From NCBI RefSeq assembly GCF_022712295.1, contig NZ_JALAGT010000017.1, positions 1 to 13,486 of the forward strand: 13,486 nucleotides of DNA, written 5' to 3'. The notes under the pieces are model-generated. The model was not told the origin of the DNA, ran no database searches, and saw only the letters and a program-made list of their open reading frames with translations. Both the position numbers and the translations under genes were made by a program. Position 1 is the stretch's first letter; every line of letters begins with the position of its first letter. Shown here one piece after another: positions 1-6,169 of the stretch. This DNA comes from Galactobacter sp. (GTDB lineage Bacteria > Actinomycetota > Actinomycetes > Actinomycetales > Micrococcaceae).

Positions 1-7
1 CCTGAGT

Positions 8-35
8 CTGCAATGGGATCTGCGCCGACGTTGAG
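8..35 (+). repeat. Left arm of imperfect 28-bp inverted repeat flanking the DUF559 gene
   Basis: This segment matches the reverse complement of 1050-1077 at 22 of 28 positions by hand alignment, sharing the core TGGGATCTG and the end CGTTG. Its right half is the motif CTGCGCCGACGTTGAGT (20-36), which recurs directly after the gene. An open frame runs through it, but the first residues of that frame are translated repeat, so it is treated as non-coding. No target duplication or transposase is visible. Whether it is a mobile-element end, a REP-like element or a binding site is unknown. Confidence 0.55.
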
Positions 36-189
36 TTCCGAGAGACAGCGATGGGTCGACTCGGAAGTGACTCGTCGAGACGGAGCATCGGAGTGGATGG
101 GGCAGGCTGACGGCGCGTCGTCCACAGCAACCCCCCGGAACAGCCCATTCTGGCGCCCTCGACGTGCCCGAGTGGGCCACACTTCCGGT

Positions 190-1023
190 ATGGATAACGT
201 CATGGCTCTGATGAAGTCGCTGGGCAACGTTGCGACGTGGAGCACCATGCGCCGCGGAGGGGTGACGGTTCAGCTCAGGGATCGCTACCTTGCCCATGGG
301 TTCTTGTACCGCGTTCGGCGTGGGGTCTACTGCGCGCACGGGGTTGATCCCTCCGTCCGGGACGCCGCAGCGCACGGAGGCGCACTGACGTGCGTCTCTC
401 TGCTGCAGGCCGCAGGAATCTGGGTGCTGCATCCTGCTCGTCAGGTTCACGTCTGGCTGGGAAAAGGCGGGAGGGCATTCGAGCACACAGGCTGTCGTTG
501 CGTGGTCCACTATTCTTCCGGCCGGCCTGCGCCAGGCAAGGTGGATGTGGCCCTGGCCCTCATCCATCTGCATCACTGCCAGGGGGATGAGGCCTTCATC
601 TGTTCCTATGAATCCGCGTGGAACCAAGGGTTGCTGACCGCGGCTGACAGGGAACGGATTCGGGCGGCGCTGCCGAAGAACGCGCGCTGGCTGTTGGACT
701 TCGCTGTGTCCACCTCTCAGAGTGGGATCGAGACACTGCCACGGTTGAGGCTGCGGCCATACGGCTTCAAGGTGGCGTCGCAATTCAAGGCCGGACGGGA
801 TGAGGTGGACATCATCGTGGATGACTGTGTGCTCGTCGAAGCGGATGGGGACGAGAATCACTCGGGACCCAGTAAGCGCCACAAGGATCTGAGACGCGAT
901 GCCAGGACCTCCATCGAGGGGTACGAGACCCTGCGTTTTGACTACAGGCAGATCATCTATGACTGGCCAACGGTGGTGGCCGCCATCATGGCCGCCGTGG
1001 AGAGGGCTCGGGCCCGTCGCTGA
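190..1023 (+). CDS. AbiEi-like / DUF559 endonuclease-fold protein, 277 aa
   Basis: The N-terminal part (about residues 5-50) resembles the helix-turn-helix region of AbiEi-type antitoxin proteins: a start like LGNVATWSTMRRGG, then FLYRVRRGVY. The C-terminal third (about 178-270) fits the DUF559/Vsr-like restriction-endonuclease fold, with E181 in SGIE, D207 in DEVDIIV, E217 and D219 in VEADGDENH, the RRD motif at 235-237, and the closing GYETLRF strand. The acidic residues expected of a nuclease site are present, so it looks intact. Activity and target are unknown; proteins of this architecture are common orphan genes in actinobacteria and are often labelled type IV antitoxin domain proteins without a partner. 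No toxin gene is adjacent here. The frame is open from 13, but that stretch includes a repeat and reads as low-quality protein, so ATG 190 is chosen; ATG 202 is an alternative. No clear ribosome binding site precedes either, so leaderless translation is possible. Confidence 0.75.
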   Translation: MDNVMALMKSLGNVATWSTMRRGGVTVQLRDRYLAHGFLYRVRRGVYCAHGVDPSVRDAAAHGGALTCVSLLQAAGIWVLHPARQVHVWLGKGGRAFEHTGCRCVVHYSSGRPAPGKVDVALALIHLHHCQGDEAFICSYESAWNQGLLTAADRERIRAALPKNARWLLDFAVSTSQSGIETLPRLRLRPYGFKVASQFKAGRDEVDIIVDDCVLVEADGDENHSGPSKRHKDLRRDARTSIEGYETLRFDYRQIIYDWPTVVAAIMAAVERARARR

Positions 1024-1049
1024 AGGGCTTCGGGGGGCAACCGGTCAGT

Positions 1050-1077
1050 CCCAACGCAGGCTCAGATCCCAATGCGG
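1050..1077 (-). repeat. Right arm of imperfect 28-bp inverted repeat
   Basis: Read on the minus strand, this matches 8-35 at 22 of 28 positions, including the shared core TGGGATCTG. It lies 26 bases after the stop of the DUF559 gene, so the pair brackets that gene closely. The arms are diverged, consistent with an old element or with a repeat family found in both orientations. Confidence 0.55.
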
Positions 1078-1092
1078 GCGCATATGAGGCAT

Positions 1093-1156
1093 CTGTGCCG
1101 ACATCAGATTCTGCGCCGACGTTGGGTGGGCCCAGCCGACTGCGCCGACGTTGAGT
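1093..1156 (+). repeat. Direct copies of the CTGCGCCGACGTTGRGT motif
   Basis: Copies are CTGTGCCGACATCAG at 1093-1107 (diverged), CTGCGCCGACGTTGGGT at 1111-1127 and CTGCGCCGACGTTGAGT at 1140-1156. The last is identical over 17 bases to 20-36 on the other side of the DUF559 gene. The last two copies start 29 bases apart. The pattern suggests a short interspersed repeat family rather than chance, but no function can be assigned. Confidence 0.65.
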
Positions 1157-1227
1157 GCGCGCAAGCGTGGTGGAAGGGGCAAGGGGTGACCTGCCGGACA
1201 GGGATCCCACAAGCAACCGACGTCCGG

Positions 1228-1233
1228 TAAGAT
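1228..1233 (+). promoter_or_regulatory. Candidate -10 box of the gcv promoter
   Basis: TAAGAT matches TATAAT at four of six positions. It would place the transcription start near 1240, about ten bases before the first pairing strand of the glycine riboswitch, which is where a start is expected. No good -35 hexamer is visible 16-18 bases upstream; TTGAGT at 1151-1156 is too far away. The position makes it plausible but the sequence alone is weak. Confidence 0.35.
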
Positions 1234-1250
1234 TCTTTTCAGCCATCGAC

Positions 1251-1340
1251 CCGTGGCGGGAGAGACCCTCCCGGTACCCGGGTGGGCGCCGAAGGAGCAA
1301 TCCCTCCCCGGGAAACTCTCAGGCCCCCGCACCGCTACGG
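1251..1340 (+). promoter_or_regulatory. Glycine riboswitch, aptamer 1 (canonical)
   Basis: All hallmarks of the glycine aptamer are present in order. P1 forms from 1251-1259 and 1332-1340 (nine pairs, one G-U). GAGAG at 1260-1264 pairs with CTCTC at 1316-1320. The conserved GCCGAAGGAGCAA lies at 1288-1300 and GGAAACTCTCAGG at 1311-1323. The aptamer binds glycine in the nascent mRNA and typically raises expression of glycine-cleavage genes when glycine is plentiful. Its position directly upstream of gcvP fits that role. Confidence 0.93.
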
Positions 1341-1369
1341 CGAGGCACCCCTGGAAAGTGAACGCAAGT

Positions 1370-1467
1370 CCCTGGACCGTGGTAGCGGTTTGAGGCTGGT
1401 GTTCCACCGAAGGTGCAAGCTCCTGCTGTGATGCAGGGCGCGGAAACTCTCAGGTCCAGTCACAGGG
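1370..1467 (+). promoter_or_regulatory. Glycine riboswitch, aptamer 2 (atypical)
   Basis: The conserved CACCGAAGGTGCAAG (1406-1420) and GGAAACTCTCAGG (1442-1454) identify a second glycine aptamer, giving the usual tandem arrangement. P1 can form from CCCTG (1370-1374) and CAGGG (1463-1467). The segment that should read GAGAG after P1 reads GACCG (1375-1379), leaving only three of five pairs with CTCTC (1447-1451). A competing seven-pair helix is possible between CTGGACC (1372-1378) and GGTCCAG (1453-1459). The linker from aptamer 1 is 29 bases, long compared with the Vibrio cholerae tandem switch. It may be a degenerate or differently tuned aptamer. Confidence 0.85.
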
Positions 1468-1519
1468 TGGGGAGGACAAGCCAGTACTGCACGCCGCCAG
1501 TGACCTCACCGAGGGAGAG
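1466..1519 (+). promoter_or_regulatory. Putative expression platform controlling the gcvP ribosome binding site
   Basis: CCTCACC (1504-1510) can pair with GGTGGGG (1466-1472; seven pairs, one G-U), whose first two bases overlap the P1 strand of aptamer 2. Alternatively its CCTC (1504-1507) can pair with the GAGG (1511-1514) of the ribosome binding site across a three-base loop. No hairpin followed by a T-run lies before gcvP, so control of translation is more likely than termination. The polarity is not determined here. This is inference from complementarity only. Confidence 0.45.
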
Positions 1520-1520
1520 C

Positions 1521-4430
1521 ATGTCCACCGAATCCGTTTTCGCGCCCCGCCATATCGGCCCCCAGGGAAGCGACCAGCAGCAGATGCTGGCCGCCTTGGG
1601 CTACGACTCGCTGACAGCTCTGTCTGACGCTGCGGTCCCCGAGTCCATCAAGGCCGCGGAAGCACTGAACCTGCCCGACCCGCTCACCGAGGAAGAGGCG
1701 CTCGCCGCGCTGAAGCGCTTCGCGAAGCTGAACCACCCGCGCGTGCAGATGATCGGTCAGGGTTTCTACGACACGCATACTCCTGCCGTGATCCGCCGCA
1801 ACGTGGTGGAGAACCCGGCCTGGTACACGGCGTACACCCCGTACCAGCCGGAGATCTCGCAGGGTCGCTTGGAGGCCCTGCTGAACTTCCAGACCATGGT
1901 GGAGGACCTGACCGGGCTGCCCATCGCGAATGCCTCCCTCCTCGACGAATCCTCTGCAGTGGCCGAGGCCGTCCTGCTCATGAGGCGGGCCACCAAGGCC
2001 AAGGCGGATGCCGTGACGGTCTTGGACAGGGACTTGTTCCCGCAGACCATCGCCGTGGTGCAGGGACGCGCCAGCGCGTTGGGCTTCGAGGTGGTCGTTG
2101 CCGACCTCTCCGACCCGGCCAACCTCCCAGAGGGCCCCATTTCCGGCATCGTGCTGCAGCAGCCCGGAGACTCCGGCGTCATCCGTGACCACGCGAAGAT
2201 CATCGAGGCAGCGCACGAACGCAAGGCCAAGGTCACGGTCGCGGCCGACCTGCTCTCCCTGACGCTGATCACTCCTCCCGGTGAGCAGGGTGCGGACATC
2301 GCGGTGGGTAACTCCCAGCGCTTCGGCGTCCCGCTGTTCTTCGGTGGCCCCCACGCCGCGTACATGGCCGTGGCTCAGGGCCTTCAGCGTTCCATGCCCG
2401 GCCGTCTGGTCGGGGTCTCCCATGATGCTGTGGGCCGCCCCGCATACCGACTGGCCCTGCAGACGCGTGAGCAGCACATTCGCCGTGAGAAGGCCACCTC
2501 CAACATCTGCACCGCGCAGGCGCTGCTGGCCGTGGTCGCCTCGATGTACGCGGTGTACCACGGCCCGGCGGGCCTGAAGCGGATCGCCCAGCGCGTCCAC
2601 GCTCGTGCATTGCAGGTCGCGGAGGGCGCCCGCGCAGCTGGCGCCACCGTCATGTCCGACGCCGCGGGGTCGGGTTTCTTCGACACCGTGCGTATCCGTG
2701 TGGAGGACAAGGCGTCCGACGTGGTGGCCGCCGCCGAGGCGGCGGGCGTGAACGTGCGTCCGTTGGACGAGGACACCTTCTCGGTCTCCACGGATGAGGT
2801 CACCACGGCCCATCACGTTGAACTCGTGGTCACGGCCATCGCCAAGGCCCTGGGCGCGGATCAGGAGGCCAGCTCGGACGCCGGGGCTGCGGCCACGCTG
2901 ACCGAGGCGGGCGTCGAGGCCGACCTGGTCCGTACCAGCGACTACCTGACGCACCCGATCTTCCACACCATCAACTCCGAGACGCAGATGATGCGTTACC
3001 TGCGTCGCCTTTCGGATCGCGATCTGGCGCTGGATCGCACCATGATCCCGCTGGGTTCCTGCACCATGAAGCTCAATGCCGCGGCCGAGATGGAAGCCAT
3101 CACCTGGCCCGAGTTCGCAGGCATTCACCCCTACGCCCCCACGGCCCAGACCGGCGGCTGGCGCGCGCTCATCGGTGACCTCGAGGACCGCCTGAGCGAG
3201 ATCACCGGCTACGCCGGCGTGTCGCTGCAGCCCAACGCGGGTTCCCAAGGTGAGTACGCGGGACTGCTCGCCATCCGCCGTTTCCACCTGGCCAACGGCG
3301 ACGACGACCGCGACGTGTGCCTGATCCCGGCCTCCGCGCACGGCACCAACGCGGCCTCCGCCGTGCTCGCAGGGCTGCGCGTGGTGGTCGTGAAGACGGC
3401 AGACAACGGCACCATCGACGCCGAGGACCTGGACGCCAAGATCGCGGCCCACGAAGGCAAGATCGCGGCCATCATGATCACCTACCCGTCCACGCACGGC
3501 GTGTATGAGGAGGAGGTCACCGATGTGACATCCAAGGTCCACGCGGCCGGCGGCCAGGTCTACATCGACGGCGCCAACATGAACGCTCTGGTGGGCCTGG
3601 CCCGTCCGGGCGCCTTCGGCGGCGACGTGTCCCACCTCAACCTGCACAAGACCTTCTGCATCCCTCACGGTGGCGGCGGACCGGGCGTCGGCCCCGTGGC
3701 CGTCGGCAAGCACCTGTTGCAGTTCCTGCCGGGTTCCGCGATCGGCCGCAAGTCCGAGCGGATGGAGGACCGTCACGGTGCACCGGTGGCGTCCGCGAGC
3801 TTCGGTTCCGCCGGCGTGCTGCCCATCTCCTGGGCCTACGTGGCCATGATGGGTGCAGACGGCCTGACCGAGGCAACGCAGAACGCGCTACTGGGTGCCA
3901 ACTACGTGGCACACGAGCTGAACGACGCCTTCCCGGTGCTCTACACCGGAGGCGCCGGTCTCGTGGCGCACGAGTGCATCCTGGACCTGCGTGAGCTCAC
4001 CGCCAAGACCGGCGTGACCGCCGCGGATGTGGCCAAGCGCCTCGTGGACTTCGGTTTCCACGCCCCAACCCTCTCCTTCCCCGTGGCAGGAACCCTGATG
4101 GTGGAACCCACGGAGAGCGAGGACAAGGGCGAACTGGATCGCTTCATCGCCGCGATGCGCGCCATCCGCGCCGAGATCGACGAGGTCGCTGACGGCATCC
4201 ACACGCTGGAGGGTTCGCCGCTGCGCAACGCCCCGCACACCGCGGATGCCGTGGTCTCCACGAACTGGGACCGCAGCTACTCCCGTGAGCAGGCCGCCTT
4301 CCCGGGTGCCACGCCCACGGTGGACAAGTACTTCCCGCCGGTGGGACGTATCGACGAGGCAGCAGGTGACCGCAACCTGGTCTGCTCCTGCCCGTCGCCC
4401 GAGGCCTTCGACACTGCCGGAACCAACTGA
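1521..4430 (+). CDS. gcvP: Glycine dehydrogenase (decarboxylating), P protein, 969 aa
   Basis: This PLP enzyme decarboxylates glycine and passes the aminomethyl group to the lipoyl arm of H protein, the first step of the glycine cleavage system in the cytoplasm. The length matches the single-chain type (E. coli about 957 aa). It has the usual two halves: an N-terminal inactive half (with EKATSNICTAQALLA) and a C-terminal catalytic half. PLP is bound by K710 in HLNLHKTFCIPHGGGGPG, and LGSCTMKLNAAAEM is also typical. ATG 1521 is chosen because GAGG at 1511-1514 is well spaced and MSTESVFAPRHIGP is a normal P-protein start. The frame is open upstream to 1413, but that part is riboswitch. gcvT follows after 14 bases, and expression is expected to depend on glycine through the leader. 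Confidence 0.97.
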   Translation: MSTESVFAPRHIGPQGSDQQQMLAALGYDSLTALSDAAVPESIKAAEALNLPDPLTEEEALAALKRFAKLNHPRVQMIGQGFYDTHTPAVIRRNVVENPAWYTAYTPYQPEISQGRLEALLNFQTMVEDLTGLPIANASLLDESSAVAEAVLLMRRATKAKADAVTVLDRDLFPQTIAVVQGRASALGFEVVVADLSDPANLPEGPISGIVLQQPGDSGVIRDHAKIIEAAHERKAKVTVAADLLSLTLITPPGEQGADIAVGNSQRFGVPLFFGGPHAAYMAVAQGLQRSMPGRLVGVSHDAVGRPAYRLALQTREQHIRREKATSNICTAQALLAVVASMYAVYHGPAGLKRIAQRVHARALQVAEGARAAGATVMSDAAGSGFFDTVRIRVEDKASDVVAAAEAAGVNVRPLDEDTFSVSTDEVTTAHHVELVVTAIAKALGADQEASSDAGAAATLTEAGVEADLVRTSDYLTHPIFHTINSETQMMRYLRRLSDRDLALDRTMIPLGSCTMKLNAAAEMEAITWPEFAGIHPYAPTAQTGGWRALIGDLEDRLSEITGYAGVSLQPNAGSQGEYAGLLAIRRFHLANGDDDRDVCLIPASAHGTNAASAVLAGLRVVVVKTADNGTIDAEDLDAKIAAHEGKIAAIMITYPSTHGVYEEEVTDVTSKVHAAGGQVYIDGANMNALVGLARPGAFGGDVSHLNLHKTFCIPHGGGGPGVGPVAVGKHLLQFLPGSAIGRKSERMEDRHGAPVASASFGSAGVLPISWAYVAMMGADGLTEATQNALLGANYVAHELNDAFPVLYTGGAGLVAHECILDLRELTAKTGVTAADVAKRLVDFGFHAPTLSFPVAGTLMVEPTESEDKGELDRFIAAMRAIRAEIDEVADGIHTLEGSPLRNAPHTADAVVSTNWDRSYSREQAAFPGATPTVDKYFPPVGRIDEAAGDRNLVCSCPSPEAFDTAGTN

Positions 4431-4444
4431 GAGGGGACCACGCC

Positions 4445-5581
4445 ATGAGCACGATCTCCCGTCACACCTCCCTGCACCCGGTCCATGAGGAACTGGGCGC
4501 CTCCTTCACCGACTTCGGTGGCTGGGACATGCCCCTGCGCTACGGTTCCGACAAGGCCGAGCACATCGCGGTGCGTACCGCGGCCGGCCTGTTCGATCTT
4601 TCCCACATGGGTGAGGTCTGGGTGTCCGGCCCCGACGCCGCCACGTACCTGAACACCGCGCTCGCGGGGAACCTGGCGCGCGTCTTGATCGGCAAGGCCA
4701 AGTACACGATGATCCTCAACGAGGACGCGGGCATCATCGACGACTTGATCGTCTACCGCATTGCGGAGACCAGGTACCTGGTGGTACCCAACGCCGGCAA
4801 CGCTCCCGTCGTGGCTCAGGCGTTGAAGGACCGTGCGGCCGGATTCGATGTCGAGGTGCAGGACGCCTCAGCAGACACCGCACTGGTCGCGGTGCAGGGT
4901 CCCAACGCGGAGGCCATCATGCTGGCCGCCGTCTCCACGGAACACGACCGCTCCAGCGTCACGGCCCTGGGGTACTACGCCTGGACCTCCGTGGTCGTGG
5001 ACGGCGTGGACGTGCTCCTGGCCCGCACCGGGTACACCGGTGAGGACGGCTTCGAGTTGTTCATCCCCTCCGACGCAGCCACGACGATCTGGGCGGCACT
5101 CACCGCAGCGGGCGAGGGCCACGGCCTGGTTCCCTGCGGGCTGGCCGCACGCGACTCCCTTCGTCTCGAGGCGGGGATGCCGCTCTACGGCCACGAGCTG
5201 AGCCTGGAAGGCACCCCCCTCCAGGCCGGATTGGGTCCCGTGGTGTCGCTGAAGAAGTCGGAGGACTTCGTCGGTCGCGCCGCCTTCGAGGCGGCCAAGG
5301 CCGCCGGGCAAGGCACGACGACGGGTCGTCGCCTCGTCGGGCTCCGCGGTGCCGGGCGCCGCGCGGCCCGCGCGGGGTACGCGGTCGTGGACCCCACGTC
5401 GTCGGACACTATTGGAGAGGTCACCTCCGGACTGCCCTCACCGACCCTGGGCTACCCCGTGGCGCTGGCGTACGTGGACGTGGCGCACGCTGCGACCGGT
5501 ACCGAACTCGCGGTGGATCTGCGCGGCAAGGCCGAGGCGTTCACCGTGGTGGACCTGCCGTTCTACAGCCGCACCAAATAG
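4445..5581 (+). CDS. gcvT: Aminomethyltransferase, T protein of glycine cleavage, 378 aa
   Basis: The T protein releases ammonia from the aminomethyl-lipoyl H protein and transfers the carbon to tetrahydrofolate, giving 5,10-methylene-THF. The N-terminal folate-binding part is clear: FTDFGGWDMPLRYG, GLFDLSHMGEVWVSGPDA, and the conserved acidic pair D99-D100 in GIIDDLIVYR. ARTGYTGEDGFELF, LVPCGLAARDSLRLEAGMPLYG and the C-terminal barrel (about 285-378) complete the family pattern at normal length. GAGGGG at 4431-4436, immediately after the gcvP stop, is an eight-base-spaced ribosome binding site, indicating co-transcription with gcvP. Confidence 0.96.
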   Translation: MSTISRHTSLHPVHEELGASFTDFGGWDMPLRYGSDKAEHIAVRTAAGLFDLSHMGEVWVSGPDAATYLNTALAGNLARVLIGKAKYTMILNEDAGIIDDLIVYRIAETRYLVVPNAGNAPVVAQALKDRAAGFDVEVQDASADTALVAVQGPNAEAIMLAAVSTEHDRSSVTALGYYAWTSVVVDGVDVLLARTGYTGEDGFELFIPSDAATTIWAALTAAGEGHGLVPCGLAARDSLRLEAGMPLYGHELSLEGTPLQAGLGPVVSLKKSEDFVGRAAFEAAKAAGQGTTTGRRLVGLRGAGRRAARAGYAVVDPTSSDTIGEVTSGLPSPTLGYPVALAYVDVAHAATGTELAVDLRGKAEAFTVVDLPFYSRTK

Positions 5582-5632
5582 ACCTTTACTTCACGCACCT
5601 CAACTCTGCACGCACCACAACAAGGAGCAATC

Positions 5633-6016
5633 ATGTCAGCCGTCAAATCAGATCTCCGTTACTCCGCAGAACACGAGTGGATCGACTCCTCCTCTCCCGC
5701 CAAGGTCGGCATCTCCCAGGTCGCAGCCGACGCCCTGGGCGACGTGGTCTACGTGGACCTCCCCGAGGCCGGCGCCGACGTGACCGCAGGCGAGACCTGC
5801 GGCGAGGTCGAGTCCACGAAGTCCGTCTCCGACCTGTACTCGCCGGTGACCGGAACCGTGGTGGAGGTCAACCAGGCCGCCATCGATTCCCCCGAACTGC
5901 TCAACTCCGACCCGTACGGCGAGGGCTGGCTGTTCACCGTGGAGGTCACCTCCGAGGGCGAGCTGCTCTCTGCCCAGGACTATGCCTCCGCGAACGGTGG
6001 CGACGTGACCGCCTGA
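5633..6016 (+). CDS. gcvH: Glycine cleavage H protein, lipoyl carrier, 127 aa
   Basis: This small carrier shuttles the aminomethyl group between the P, T and L proteins on a lipoyl-lysine. K63 in GEVESTKSVSDLYSPVTG is the lipoylation site. The start DLRYSAEHEWID, the middle VGISQVAADALGDVVYVDLPE and the end ELLNSDPYGEGWLF are all classic H-protein sequences, and the length is typical. AAGGAG at 5622-5627 lies five bases before ATG. It follows gcvT by 51 bases with no terminator between, so it belongs to the same transcript. A strong hairpin after it marks the operon end. The L protein (lipoamide dehydrogenase) is not in the window. Confidence 0.96.
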   Translation: MSAVKSDLRYSAEHEWIDSSSPAKVGISQVAADALGDVVYVDLPEAGADVTAGETCGEVESTKSVSDLYSPVTGTVVEVNQAAIDSPELLNSDPYGEGWLFTVEVTSEGELLSAQDYASANGGDVTA

Positions 6017-6034
6017 GTCTCACCGGACTCTGAC

Positions 6035-6049
6035 GGCTCCGCAGGAGCC
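6035..6049 (+). other. Short hairpin before the gcv terminator
   Basis: GGCTCC-GCA-GGAGCC forms a six-pair perfect stem with a three-base loop, immediately upstream of the main terminator stem. It may stabilise the transcript end or act with the next hairpin. Confidence 0.45.
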
Positions 6050-6051
6050 TG

Positions 6052-6088
6052 ACGCCCCGGATTCGGACTCGGGTCCGGGGCGTTTCTT
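6052..6088 (+). terminator. Rho-independent terminator of gcvPTH
   Basis: A ten-pair perfect GC-rich stem (6052-6061 with 6074-6083, ACGCCCCGGA/TCCGGGGCGT) encloses a 12-base loop and runs into TTTCTT. It sits 35 bases after the gcvH stop. It should end most gcv transcripts before sdaA, so sdaA probably depends on its own promoter or on read-through. Confidence 0.85.
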
Positions 6089-6098
6089 CACCCAATTC

Positions 6099-6122
6099 GC
6101 GCTGTGTCCCCAGTCACAGCGC
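6099..6122 (+). promoter_or_regulatory. Inverted repeat upstream of sdaA, possible operator
   Basis: GCGCTGTG (6099-6106) and CACAGCGC (6115-6122) are a perfect 8-bp inverted repeat with an 8-base spacer. A further partial half-site, GCCTGTG, overlaps at 6121-6127. It lies between the gcv terminator and the sdaA ribosome binding site. There is no T-run directly after it, so an operator for a dimeric regulator is more likely than a terminator. TTGACC at 6128-6133 resembles a -35 box, but no matching -10 was found. Confidence 0.45.
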
Positions 6123-6169
6123 CTGTGTTGACCCCTTTTTCCCCACGCATCGCATGAGGAGGTACCCGC

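Larger units (their letters stand above)
1024..1227. other. Intergenic region with repeat cluster, no gene
   Basis: The roughly 200 bases between the DUF559 gene and the gcv promoter contain only short repeats: an inverted arm (1050-1077), a degenerate copy CTGTGCCGACATCAG (1093-1107), and two near-perfect copies (1111-1127, 1140-1156). No convincing coding frame or terminator hairpin was seen after the DUF559 stop. Confidence 0.6.

Noticed and set aside
8..1077. DUF559 gene plus inverted repeats as an insertion sequence
   Set aside because: No transposase is encoded and no target-site duplication is visible, so only a repeat-flanked gene is claimed.
1413..1520. N-terminal 36-codon extension of gcvP
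   Set aside because: It would translate aptamer 2 of the riboswitch and has no ribosome binding site, whereas ATG 1521 has one and matches the family start.
1506..3776. A 756-codon open frame antisense to gcvP
   Set aside because: It lies wholly opposite a certain gcvP, is rich in H, R, G and V without family motifs, and is explained by codon bias in high-GC DNA.
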